Source: Micavibrio sp. (GTDB lineage Bacteria > Pseudomonadota > Alphaproteobacteria > Micavibrionales > Micavibrionaceae). Taken from it: DNA of 47,972 bases. The stretch spans positions 10,126-58,097 of the forward strand of contig NZNU01000060.1 in NCBI GenBank assembly GCA_002695035.1. Reading direction: 5' to 3'. A model generated the notes under the pieces. The model saw only the letters and a program-made list of their open reading frames with translations. It was not told the origin of the DNA and searched no databases. The translations under genes were made by a program, and so were the position numbers. Of the stretch, positions 14,669 to 23,033 are shown one piece after another. How positions within the stretch are numbered: the stretch's first letter is position 1; every line of letters starts with the position of its first letter.

Positions 14669-16285
14669 ATGCTGTCACCCAATGACTATCGCCGCCTTGC
14701 GATGGTGCTACGTAGGTTAGCCCCAACTACCGCACGACCTGCTTTGGTGCGGCTAGGTCTTCTCCGCAGTGCTACTGCAAGCGAGGCAAGTGAGGCAAGT
14801 GAGGGCGTGGTATACGAGAGCTTTGTCGCTGCCCTTGAGGAGCTCGGCCCTACTTTTATAAAACTAGGCCAGATCATGGCAACCCGGTCGGATCTTCTTC
14901 CACCTGAGTTGACGGAGCGACTTAGCCGTCTCCATGATGACGTTGCTCCGGTCCCCTTTGAGGAGTTGCGCACACAGCTGACTATCGACCTTGGCGGTTC
15001 GCCGGAGGAGCTTTTCGCCGAATTTTCATCGACGCCGATTGCCGCCGCGTCAATTGCCCAGGTCTATGCGGCACGGCTTAAGACTGGTGAAGATGTGGTC
15101 GTGAAGGTCCGCAGGCCGGGAATCGAGGCGGTCATGCGTGCGGATCTTCGGCTGCTGGCGGCAGCGGCTCGCATTGTAGAGCGTCGCGCGCCAGCAATGC
15201 GTCGACATCAGCCCGTGCGTGCTGTGGCGGAACTAAGTGAAGCGCTTTTAGAGGAGATCGATTTTCGCATCGAGGCTCGCAATCAGACGGAGATTCGCAA
15301 GCGTACGACTGCTTTCCTTGTGCCTCTCATACATGAGCGGTTTACAACGGAAAGAACCATGGTCAGCACGCGGGTCCGTGGTCGCAGCCCCAATGCAGCG
15401 TTTCGCGCTGAGCAGCCTGCCTTGGCCCGCACCTTGGCACCGGAAGCAGCTAGGGGCCTATTAGGCATGATTCTATTGGATGGGGTTTTCCACGCCGACC
15501 CACATCCTGGAAATATTCTGGTGACTTCAGACGGTCATCTGGCGCTGCTAGATTTCGGCTCGGTCGGGCGTCTCTCAGCCAAGCGGCGAGAGCAGGTCCT
15601 CGTGGTTCTGGGCTCTTTGGTAGATGCCGATGTCGCGGCGGTATCAGACGTGTTAATGGAGTGGGCTGGCCGCTCTGGGCCCCCGCCGCCTGGCCTCGAA
15701 CAGGGTGTCGAGCGATTCTTCCTGCGTTATTCTCCCGATTCGGGGCGGCCAATCAGACTTGCTGAAGCGGTCAGCGAATTCATTTCTATAGCCCGGGACA
15801 ACGCACTGACCTTGCCGCCGGATTTGCTGCTCTTGATGCGCACCTTAGGCATAGCTGAAGGCCTGGCGAGGACGCTCGACCCTGACATTGATGTTATAGC
15901 CGTGATCGCGCCTGTGGTGGTTCGGGCTTTCGCTTCCAGGTTTGAGCCGAAGGCGCTGGCCACGCGCGCCTTTCGGACTTTCAAGGAACTTGACCAGATC
16001 CTCGCCATCGGGCCGGAAGCAATTCGGCGCGGCATTGGTCGCATCAGCCGTGACGGTCTCGTCCTCCAGGTCTCGGTTTCACATTTAGATGAGTTACCTC
16101 GAGCGGTTAAACGCGCCGGTGAAAGTCTATCACTCGGGATCGTTGTTGCTGCCCTCATCATCGCCGCTGGCATTGTCACCGCCGGAAACGACGACCAGAT
16201 CGCCTCGCTCGGACGCTTGGCGATCCTTATCCTCTCAGGGGTTGGATTGATCGCCTACTTGGTCCGCCTGTCTCGGCGAGACTAA
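14669..16285 (+). CDS. ABC1/UbiB-family atypical kinase
   Basis: The 538-aa protein carries the full ABC1 signature: KxGQ motif in FIKLGQIMATRSDLLPPEL, the Ala-rich nucleotide loop AAASIAQVYAARL, ExD in EEIDFRIEARNQ, the catalytic loop HADPHPGNILV and LLDFGSVGRL. Two membrane segments end the protein (about 488-534). Family members are ATPases/kinases linked to ubiquinone or lipid handling at the membrane; as cargo next to mlaA it may serve membrane homeostasis. AGGAG precedes the ATG. The gene is clearly richer in G+C than the plasmid backbone, indicating a different origin. It is probably not the housekeeping ubiB. Confidence 0.85.
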   Translation: MLSPNDYRRLAMVLRRLAPTTARPALVRLGLLRSATASEASEASEGVVYESFVAALEELGPTFIKLGQIMATRSDLLPPELTERLSRLHDDVAPVPFEELRTQLTIDLGGSPEELFAEFSSTPIAAASIAQVYAARLKTGEDVVVKVRRPGIEAVMRADLRLLAAAARIVERRAPAMRRHQPVRAVAELSEALLEEIDFRIEARNQTEIRKRTTAFLVPLIHERFTTERTMVSTRVRGRSPNAAFRAEQPALARTLAPEAARGLLGMILLDGVFHADPHPGNILVTSDGHLALLDFGSVGRLSAKRREQVLVVLGSLVDADVAAVSDVLMEWAGRSGPPPPGLEQGVERFFLRYSPDSGRPIRLAEAVSEFISIARDNALTLPPDLLLLMRTLGIAEGLARTLDPDIDVIAVIAPVVVRAFASRFEPKALATRAFRTFKELDQILAIGPEAIRRGIGRISRDGLVLQVSVSHLDELPRAVKRAGESLSLGIVVAALIIAAGIVTAGNDDQIASLGRLAILILSGVGLIAYLVRLSRRD

Positions 16286-16529
16286 GGCTCGGCGCAACAT
16301 GAACGCGCAATCTAGGCACTTTTCTGTGATCATGGCCTTTCAGATCTATAGCTATCCCGAGCCTTCAAAAAAGTTTAAAAAGTCAACAACAGTAAGGTTA
16401 TTTGTGTTGTCAAAAGAAAGGAAAGCAGATCTTCGCCTCGCTTAATAACAAACTGTCTAAAGTTAAGGACCTGTAAATGCCATGGCCAGCAGCGCGAGCT
16501 TGAGATTCTTTCCGATCATGCGAGAGGTA

Positions 16530-17276
16530 TCATTCCATCACTGCCAGGCGTCGCCCTTCTGTTGTCACATAACGAACAAGTTCATATTCAAAGGGTGATC
16601 CGGTTTCGTGATATCGGAAATCGTTGTTAGCACGGGTGTTGACTGGTTTTAGGCCGTACTGCACGATGCTATAAGCGGTTTCGTCTTGTATATGGTTCGG
16701 CATAACGAAGGAAAAGGCGACCGCATCCACCACCATTCCGACTGTGTCACGTACGTTGGAAGGCCCAAGGACAGGTAAGACGATATAGGCGCCGGAGCCG
16801 GCACCCCATACACCCAGCGTCTGACCGAAATCTTCTTTATGCTGTGTGATGCCGATCTCGGATGCCGGATCGTATAGACCGAGCAGCCCTACTGTACTGT
16901 TAATGGCAAAACGCCCTATTCCTGTGAACGCCTTGTCGGGCTTCCACTGAAGGGCAGAATTGGTAACGTTGCTGAATTCTCCGAGATTCGAGAAGAAACT
17001 GGAAATCCTGTCATCCACATAATCTGGCACGACAAAATCATAGCTATCCACTATCGGCAGAAAAACATATTTATCAAACTTCGCATTAAATTTATAGAGG
17101 CTGCGGTTCGTCCCTTCGATAGGATCGTATATCACAAATTGTTCTTTGGCATTTTCTTCGATGTTGGCGCGCGTATATTGTCGCGCTGGATCTTTATAGG
17201 ATGAAACGTTACTATCAGCCGCGCAGGCTGTTAATAGGGAAAGGCAAATGCCGGAGAGTATAAAGACCCTGATCAT
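16530..17276 (-). CDS. mlaA: MlaA (VacJ) outer-membrane lipoprotein
   Basis: The 248-aa protein has a lipoprotein signal peptide with lipobox LLTAC (Cys18) and the MlaA domain: YDPIEGTNRSLYKFNAKFDK, FSNLGEFSNVTNSALQ, GRFAINSTVGLLGLYDPAS, DFGQTLGVWG and GAYIVLPVLGPSNVRDTVG. MlaA removes mislocalised phospholipid from the outer leaflet of the outer membrane. The start overlaps the stop of the upstream hydrolase gene (ATGA), so the two are co-translated. Confidence 0.88.
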   Translation of the reverse strand: MIRVFILSGICLSLLTACAADSNVSSYKDPARQYTRANIEENAKEQFVIYDPIEGTNRSLYKFNAKFDKYVFLPIVDSYDFVVPDYVDDRISSFFSNLGEFSNVTNSALQWKPDKAFTGIGRFAINSTVGLLGLYDPASEIGITQHKEDFGQTLGVWGAGSGAYIVLPVLGPSNVRDTVGMVVDAVAFSFVMPNHIQDETAYSIVQYGLKPVNTRANNDFRYHETGSPFEYELVRYVTTEGRRLAVME

Positions 17277-18601
17277 GGCTGCGTTCCTTTAAAGAAATTA
17301 GCAACGCGCCATGCAAAGGCGGGATGCTCGATATTGCCCAGATGCCCCCCTGTTGGGAAGATCCATGATTTCCCGGTGAAGAGAGATTCCAGCGTCGCCA
17401 GTTCTCCGGGGGCTAGAATAATATCGTCGCGGTTGGTAATGAGGCCGATACGAGGATTGGACGCGATCCAGTCTCGCAAAGGTTCAAGACTGCTTTGACC
17501 TATAAGTTCATTATAGGTGAGGCCCGGTGTATTGGTCATGTAGTAGGCCGTATAAATATCTTTGAAGTAATCGCCAAATCCCGTGCGAAGCGCCATGGCC
17601 ATATAATCATTGAGGGGAGTATCCGATTGGAAAGGTCTATCTGAGGGATAAATGTAATTGGCATGGCTCATGACATCGGATGTAAAAATCATGTTTGCAG
17701 CAGAGAAGCGGAAGGCAAAACCGATCGTCGTGGCCATTTTGTCGTTTGTCGGGTTTAGACGACTGTAGCTTTCGAGAAGCATATTTTCGTTTGACAGGTC
17801 AAAGGCATCGGAATCATTACGCAATTGTGACAAGCGCGCCATCGTCCGGTTCAGGAATGTGTCGAGTTCATCGATCCCACCGGGTAGTCCTTGAAGTAGC
17901 ATCTCATCCAATCGTAAAATAGAACTGTGAAGACTCAGCGGGGGATTAATCAGCAGCGTCTTATCCAAGCCGATCTTCTTTTCCTGTTCATCAAGCATGG
18001 AAACAAAGGCTGCATTCCACGCACCTAGGCTATAGCCGGCGATATGGGTCGATGTAATTGCCCGCTTTTGCGCAACCCGTTTCTGAATCATAGTCATGAC
18101 ACGGTAGAGATCTTTTGCATCAGTTTGGCCATTTCCAGGAAAGTGATTTGCGCTTGCTGTTACAATAAAATTTGCATGGGTGGGAGATGGCAGCATGATT
18201 ACATGGTGGCCAGAATTATATAAAGTATTGGCTAGGGCTACGGTAAAGCGTGATTTATACCCAGCCCCTGTTCCGCCAATAAGATAAACAAGCGGAGCCG
18301 CTTTATCCTGCAACATCTGTCCGTAGAGAAGTCCATTATAGTACCAGAAGCCTTCGGGAATTTTCCTATCCGGAAAAACTACCAGTTTTTCTTCGTCCGC
18401 TTCAATGGCATCGGGGTACCGGACTTTCATTTCTGCCGGGGTACCGATGATGGTAGCAGCATAAGCATTGTTTATCGGGTAATCGTAAACCGGCGGTGCC
18501 GCTGCTTTAGGGAAGGAGGCATCCTTGTGGGCACAGGCTACAATTAATGTGAGGCTCAGACATAGCACAGTAAAAAACGTAATCTTTGGGAGAGCCTGCA
18601 T
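17273..18601 (-). CDS. Alpha/beta-hydrolase-fold lipoprotein co-transcribed with mlaA
   Basis: The ATG at 18601 is chosen over 18616 because GGAAG lies about 10 nt before it. The roughly 442-aa protein has a signal peptide with lipobox LIVAC and an alpha/beta-hydrolase core: oxyanion region LVYLIGGTGAGYKSRF, nucleophile elbow GYSLGAW, an acidic residue in TNRDDIILAPGE and His in FPTGGHLGNIEHP. The substrate is unknown; coupling to mlaA suggests a lipid or phospholipase-like activity at the outer membrane. Catalytic triad assignment is by motif only. Confidence 0.75.
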   Translation of the reverse strand: MQALPKITFFTVLCLSLTLIVACAHKDASFPKAAAPPVYDYPINNAYAATIIGTPAEMKVRYPDAIEADEEKLVVFPDRKIPEGFWYYNGLLYGQMLQDKAAPLVYLIGGTGAGYKSRFTVALANTLYNSGHHVIMLPSPTHANFIVTASANHFPGNGQTDAKDLYRVMTMIQKRVAQKRAITSTHIAGYSLGAWNAAFVSMLDEQEKKIGLDKTLLINPPLSLHSSILRLDEMLLQGLPGGIDELDTFLNRTMARLSQLRNDSDAFDLSNENMLLESYSRLNPTNDKMATTIGFAFRFSAANMIFTSDVMSHANYIYPSDRPFQSDTPLNDYMAMALRTGFGDYFKDIYTAYYMTNTPGLTYNELIGQSSLEPLRDWIASNPRIGLITNRDDIILAPGELATLESLFTGKSWIFPTGGHLGNIEHPAFAWRVANFFKGTQP

Positions 18602-18686
18602 AGGTGATACTTCCATTCAGTGAAAATTATATTTAAAAACATTAAATTTTTAATTAATCGGCCCATCCATGACATGCATTTATTTC

Positions 18687-18724
18687 TAACAAAACGCTCG
18701 CTTATTAAGCCGAGCGCTTTGTTA
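18687..18724 (-). terminator. Hairpin after the small SHOCT-like lipoprotein gene
   Basis: aacaaaacgctcg (18688-18700) pairs with cgagcgctttgtt (18711-18723) with one mismatch. It follows the lipoprotein stop on the minus strand and probably ends that transcript. Confidence 0.55.
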
Positions 18725-18740
18725 GTTCATAAAGAGACCT

Positions 18741-18926
18741 TCAATTATCAAGAATCTCTTCTTTTTGCTCCTCGTATTCGTCCGGCGTGACTGCACGTTC
18801 TTTATAGGCATCCTGGAGATCCAATAACTGCTCTCCTTTGGTGCCAGGTTGTGGCGGTTCAGATGCACAGGCTCCCAAAAAAAGAGCGGGCAAAATAGCC
18901 ATTGTCATTAGTGCTTTTTTTATCAT
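18741..18926 (-). CDS. Small SHOCT-like lipoprotein
   Basis: A 61-aa protein with a signal peptide and lipobox LFLGAC, followed by LLDLQDAYKERAVTPDEYEE, which resembles the SHOCT helical hairpin. AAGGA precedes the ATG. It has its own terminator and points toward the mlaA pair. SHOCT domains are thought to mediate oligomerisation; the role here is unknown. Confidence 0.65.
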   Translation of the reverse strand: MIKKALMTMAILPALFLGACASEPPQPGTKGEQLLDLQDAYKERAVTPDEYEEQKEEILDN

Positions 18927-19122
18927 AATTTCCTTCTCCTACTGAGTGTCTACGCTGTCGTACTGGTCTTAAAAAAACAGCTTGTTTTGTATAAACGTTT
19001 GGAGGCCTTCGAAAGTTCCGATGTCACGGTTAATAAAGAGTCATTTAGGAGGCCTTGTTGTGGTGAAAAATTTTATCGGCCTAAAATTTCCAGCATAGCG
19101 ATGTAAGCATTGTTTTTTGTAC

Positions 19123-19800
19123 TTACATCTTGCTCCCCCCGCCTAGCACCTTGTAAAGATTAACCAGATTGGCCAGGCGCTGCCGTTCGATCTGGATTTC
19201 GTTTTGCTGGAACACATAAAGCTCGCGTTGCGCATCAAGGACACTGAGGAAACTGTCGATTCCCGATTTATAGCGAGCCTCGGAAATATCATAAACTTTC
19301 TGCGCGGCGGCCACGAGACGGCGCTGTGATTTTAGTTGCTCATCAAGCGTTTCGCGCGCTGCAAGCTCGTCAGAGACTTCGCGGAAGGCGGTTTGAATAG
19401 CTTTCTCATAACCGACCACGGCCTTTTCCTTGCGAATTTCGACCAGATCAAGATTGGCCTTGTTCCGTCCACCTTGAAAGATCGGTAGTGTGATTTGCGG
19501 CAAGAAAGCCCAGGCACCGCCTGCGCCGCTGGCAAATAAATCGCCAAGGCTTTGGCTGGCAAAACCGTATGTGCCGGTGAGTGTGATGCTAGGGAAGAAG
19601 GCAGCTCTGGCGGCACCGATATCGGCGTTGCGTGCCATTAACTCATATTCTGCCTGCCGGATGTCGGGGCGCATCAACAAAACTTCAGAGGGTAAACCCG
19701 GATCCAGACTGTCCTTGATCGCCACGTCATCCAGAGTCGTTTTCGGCAGAAACGCATTATCCTGTGCAATGCCCATCAGCAGGAATACCGCAAGCCCGAA
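19123..19800 (-). pseudogene. C-terminal half of an OprM/NodT-type outer-membrane efflux protein
   Basis: From about 19800 the frame matches the second repeat of OprM/NodT proteins: GLPSEVLLMRPDIRQAEYEL, NADIGAARAAFFPSITLTGT, AFLPQITLPIFQGGRNKA, YKSGIDSFLSVLDAQRELYV, LANLVNLYKVLGGG. The N-terminal half, with signal peptide and first barrel repeat, is missing. Upstream residues MKWRFTRRAVKRWSKP are an out-of-frame translation of an IS3 remnant. No functional protein is expected. It probably once belonged to an RND efflux operon. Confidence 0.75.
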
Positions 19801-19975
19801 CGGCTTGCTCCACCGTTTGACCGCGCGCCGTGTAAATCTCCACTTCACGCAAAATTTTGATGATTTGTTCGGCTGTATAACGTTTGCCTCAGCTCATAAT
19901 CTGTCTCCTTTCTTAAAGACGATAATAAACCGAAAACTAACTTAAAACATGGACCGATTTTCGGGGGCTGGGTCA
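19785..19975 (-). mobile_element. Remnant of an IS3-family element (left end and start of orfA)
   Basis: On the minus strand the sequence begins with TGACCCAGCCCCCGA (19975-19961), an IS407-group-like end. A ribosome-binding site and ATG (19897) follow, opening a frame MS*GKRYTAEQIIKILREVE, which matches the orfA start of IS3-family transposases but with an in-frame TGA at codon 3. Homology stops near 19790 where the efflux gene begins, so only about 190 bp survive. Confidence 0.65.
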
Positions 19976-20147
19976 ATGCCTAACGCCTGCTTTTGACAGG
20001 AAATGGACAAGTGCCCTATTTAAAATTACACTATAATTACCATAAGATACATTATCACATTTAGCTTAATAGGTGCGGCACATGGAAAATCTGCCCCCAT
20101 CGGTTAAGATTTCCCTCGGTCAAAACTATTATAAAGGAGAAATGATA

Positions 20148-21194
20148 ATGAAATACTATGTTGGTTTGGATGTCTCACAGGAAGAAACACATATTTGCGT
20201 GATTGATGAAGATGATCGCAAAATCTGGCAAGGCAAATGTCTGTCCACCCCGGAGGCCATTGGAAAACTGATACAGGAACATGCACCTGATGCTGCGAAG
20301 ATTGGTTTAGAGACTGGAAATTTATCAACCTACTTATGGCATGGACTGAACGATATGAGCCTGCCGGTGATCTGCATTGATGCCTACCATGCTCATGGTG
20401 TTCTGAAATTACGGATGAATAAGACAGACAAAAATGACGCCCACGGCCTTGCACAAATCATGCGCTCAGGCTGGTTCAAGGCTGTAAAGGTCAAAAGTTT
20501 TGCCAGTCATGAAGTTCGAGCTTTATATCGCGCCAGAAGCAGTTTGGTCAGCATGAGATCGGATGTCGTAAATCAGATACGGGGTTGTTTAAGAGTTTTT
20601 GGCATTCTTATAAAAGGAATAGCTGGCGTTGCTTTTGAAAAACGTGTTCAAGAGATTATTGACGAAGGAGGTACACTTGCCGCTCCTCTTCAGGCGCAGC
20701 TAACAGTATTGCAAACCATTAAAAAAGAAATTGAAGAATTGGATGAGCTAGTGCTTGATCATTCATGGGCGTGTCCGTCGTGTCGCGCTTTAATGACAAT
20801 ACCAGGTGTTGGACCGATGACAGCGGCACATTTTGTGCTGGCCGTTGATGATGTCGAAAGATTCAATAAATCCAAGAGTGTTGCGGCCTACTTTGGATTA
20901 ACGCCGAAACGCTTTCAATCTGGTGATATGGATTTTAACGGGCGCATCTCAAAACGGGGAAACAGAATTGTAAGGCATCACCTCTATGAAGCGGCCAATA
21001 TCCTGATGACCCGCGTCAAAAAGCCATCAGCTTTACAAGAATGGGGCCTACGGATCGCTAAACGTAGCGGCATGAAAAAAGCGCGTGTGGCTGTAGCGAG
21101 AAAGCTTTCAGTGATTATGCACCAAATGTTGCTAACAGGAGAATGCTTTAATCCCTACCCTGCACACAATTATGGAGGTTCGGTACATGGATAA
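20148..21194 (+). CDS. IS110-family DEDD transposase, copy 1
   Basis: The 348-aa transposase starts at the ATG after AAAGGAGA (20148). The N-terminal DEDD domain shows D in YVGLDVSQEETH, E in IGLETGNLS and the pair in NKTDKNDAHG. The C-terminal Transposase_20 domain has MTIPGVGPMTAAHF, YFGLTPKRFQSGDM and the conserved Ser region GRISKRGNRIVRHHLYEAA. IS110 recombinases work with a bridge RNA from the element. The protein looks complete. Confidence 0.9.
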   Translation: MKYYVGLDVSQEETHICVIDEDDRKIWQGKCLSTPEAIGKLIQEHAPDAAKIGLETGNLSTYLWHGLNDMSLPVICIDAYHAHGVLKLRMNKTDKNDAHGLAQIMRSGWFKAVKVKSFASHEVRALYRARSSLVSMRSDVVNQIRGCLRVFGILIKGIAGVAFEKRVQEIIDEGGTLAAPLQAQLTVLQTIKKEIEELDELVLDHSWACPSCRALMTIPGVGPMTAAHFVLAVDDVERFNKSKSVAAYFGLTPKRFQSGDMDFNGRISKRGNRIVRHHLYEAANILMTRVKKPSALQEWGLRIAKRSGMKKARVAVARKLSVIMHQMLLTGECFNPYPAHNYGGSVHG

Positions 21195-21476
21195 ATTTTA
21201 AGATTATGAAGTTTGCGATCCTTTAAATCGTCCACAAAGGATTGCCTATGTCCCCTGCCGGGACGAAGGCGATCGGTGAAACCCGATATTGGTAATGCAG
21301 CGAACAGTCTTTTTTGAAATGGACAAGCGAAAAAGCTGATTGCGGATCACTCTTTAGGGAAACCGAATGCTTGGTACGCTAACATGTGGCAGAAAACCTG
21401 ACCACGAAGAGATCTATGACACCGGCAATGACATGGCAATACTAAAAGGAAATATTAGGATTGCATTTTTATATTG
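21195..21476 (+). ncRNA. 3' non-coding region of IS110 copy 1, bridge-RNA candidate
   Basis: About 280 nt between the transposase stop and the right end, conserved in blocks with the same region of copy 2. Blocks include CCGGGACGAAGGC, a hairpin atcgg-tgaaa-ccgat type structure (21271-21286), GCGGATCAC (21342-21350), TGTGGCAG, GACCACG and ACCGGC. The pairing in the hairpin is kept with changed bases in copy 2 (ccgg/ccgg). Non-coding conservation with paired changes suggests a structured RNA. Confidence 0.5.
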
Positions 21477-21594
21477 CATAATTCTATTAGAGAGAGATTT
21501 AGCTTAATAGGTGCGAAGTATGACAATTACCGATCCCTTTCGGATGGTATATTGCCAATTTTAACAACTATTAGATTTTAAATGGAGATAAGAA

Positions 21595-22659
21595 ATGGAT
21601 CAATATGTCGGCCTCGATGTTTCGCAAGATGAAACGCATGTTTGCGTTGTTGACCGTGATGGTAACAAACTTTGGGAAGGAAATTGCCCGTCAACGCCCG
21701 AAGGTATTGGTGAAACAATCAAAAAACACGCGCCGGAAGCTGTAAAGATCGGTCTGGAAAGTGGCCATCTTTCGACATGGCATTGGCACGGCCTGAACGA
21801 CATGGGGCTTCCAGCCATTTGTATTGACGCGTACCATGCGCACGGCGTTTTACGCTTACAAATGAATAAGACGGACAAGAACGATGCCCATGGCATTGCA
21901 CAGATTATGCGGTGCAACTGGTATAAAGAAGTCACCATCAAGAGCTTCGAGAACCATGAGTCTCGCGCCCTGTTCCGCACACGCAGCAATCTTGTCAGCA
22001 TGCGCAGCAATCTTGTCAGCATGCGCACCGATGTCGTCAACCAAATCCGCGGCATGCTGAAAACGTTTGGCATTCTCATCAAAGGTATTGCAGGCGTTAG
22101 TTTTGAAAGCCGCATTCAGGAGATCATTGATGAAGGCACGGCTATTGCCCCTCCCCTTAAAATCCAGCTTGAGATGCTGCGCATGATTAAGCAAAAAATA
22201 GAAGAGCTGGATGAGCTCGTTCTCGATCATGCTTATGCTTGCCAGAATTGCCGCATTCTAATGAGCATTCCTGGCGTTGGCCCAATGACGGCCGCCAACT
22301 TCGTGCTGGCTGTTTACGATGCCGACAGGTTTAAACAATCAAAGAGTGTCGGTGCTTACTTTGGCTTGACACCAAGGCGTAGGCAATCGGGTGAAATGGA
22401 TTACAACGGGCGCATTTCAAAACGCGGTGATCGTGTCATACGCCACCAGCTCTATGAAGCGGCCAATTCCATTCTCACTAGAGTGAAAAAGCCCTCTGCC
22501 CTGCAAGCATGGGGATTGAGGATTGCGAAACGCTCCGGCATGAAAAAGGCACGCATCGCAGTTGCCCGAAAGCTCGCGGTCATCATGCACCAGATGCTGC
22601 AAACCGGTGAGCTGTTCTGCTTTAATCCTGCAACTGGTGAAAGGGCTTTGTATGCGTAA
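21595..22659 (+). CDS. IS110-family DEDD transposase, copy 2
   Basis: The 354-aa transposase is closely related to copy 1 with the same DEDD residues (YVGLDVSQDETH, IGLESGHLS, NKTDKNDAHG) and C-terminal motifs (MSIPGVGPMTAANF, GRISKRGDRVIRHQ). GGAGA precedes the ATG. It contains a perfect 21-bp tandem duplication at 21982-22023, which repeats SNLVSMR within the helix following the catalytic domain. Copy 1 has a single unit. The effect on activity is unknown. Confidence 0.9.
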   Translation: MDQYVGLDVSQDETHVCVVDRDGNKLWEGNCPSTPEGIGETIKKHAPEAVKIGLESGHLSTWHWHGLNDMGLPAICIDAYHAHGVLRLQMNKTDKNDAHGIAQIMRCNWYKEVTIKSFENHESRALFRTRSNLVSMRSNLVSMRTDVVNQIRGMLKTFGILIKGIAGVSFESRIQEIIDEGTAIAPPLKIQLEMLRMIKQKIEELDELVLDHAYACQNCRILMSIPGVGPMTAANFVLAVYDADRFKQSKSVGAYFGLTPRRRQSGEMDYNGRISKRGDRVIRHQLYEAANSILTRVKKPSALQAWGLRIAKRSGMKKARIAVARKLAVIMHQMLQTGELFCFNPATGERALYA

Positions 22660-22940
22660 GATTTAAGAAAAAACAAGTTTGTAGTCTTGTAAAACAAAGC
22701 ATAAGACTACGTTTTGTCCCAGCCGAGACGAAAGCTTCCGGTTAAACCCGGTATATTTGATGCAGAAAAAGATTGTTTTATTTGGACAAACTACAATCAA
22801 ACTGCGGATCACATTTTGAGGGAACCGAGGCCTCCAAAGCAATAGTGTGGCAGTCCAATGACCACGTAGAGAATGGTGATACCGGCTAGACAAAAACGTA
22901 TTTAAACGCTAGTTTGCAAACTACTCCTGCACCAATTACA
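22660..22940 (+). ncRNA. 3' non-coding region of IS110 copy 2, bridge-RNA candidate
   Basis: Counterpart of 21195-21476. Shared blocks are GCCGAGACGAAAGC with the following ccgg-ttaaac-ccgg hairpin (22730-22752), ATGCAG, TTTGGACAA, GCGGATCAC (22804-22812), GGGAACCGAGG, TGTGGCAG, GACCACGTAGAG and ATACCGGC. No open frame of note. Bridge RNAs of some IS110-family members are encoded in such a 3' region. Confidence 0.5.
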
Positions 22941-23033
22941 CATAATTCTATTAGAGAATTGTCCGTCGTCAAATGATTTGAGACAACTGGTTAGTCTATG
23001 ATCAGGAGAGTTTTGCTCATCTGATTGTTAAAT

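Larger units (their letters stand above)
20059..21495 (+). mobile_element. IS110-family element, copy 1
   Basis: Bounded on the left by a 19-nt sequence atttagcttaataggtgcg (20059-20077) and on the right by cataattctattagaga (21477-21493). Both end sequences recur in the second element (21497-21515 and 22941-22957). There are no long terminal inverted repeats, as expected for IS110. The exact ends are uncertain by a few bases. Confidence 0.65.
21497..22957 (+). mobile_element. IS110-family element, copy 2, in tandem with copy 1
   Basis: Starts with the same 19-mer as copy 1 (21497-21515) only 4 nt after the right-end box of copy 1, and ends with the same right-end box at 22941-22957. The two elements are head-to-tail and directly adjacent. 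The nucleotide sequences are clearly diverged, so this is not a recent tandem duplication of one element. Confidence 0.65.
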
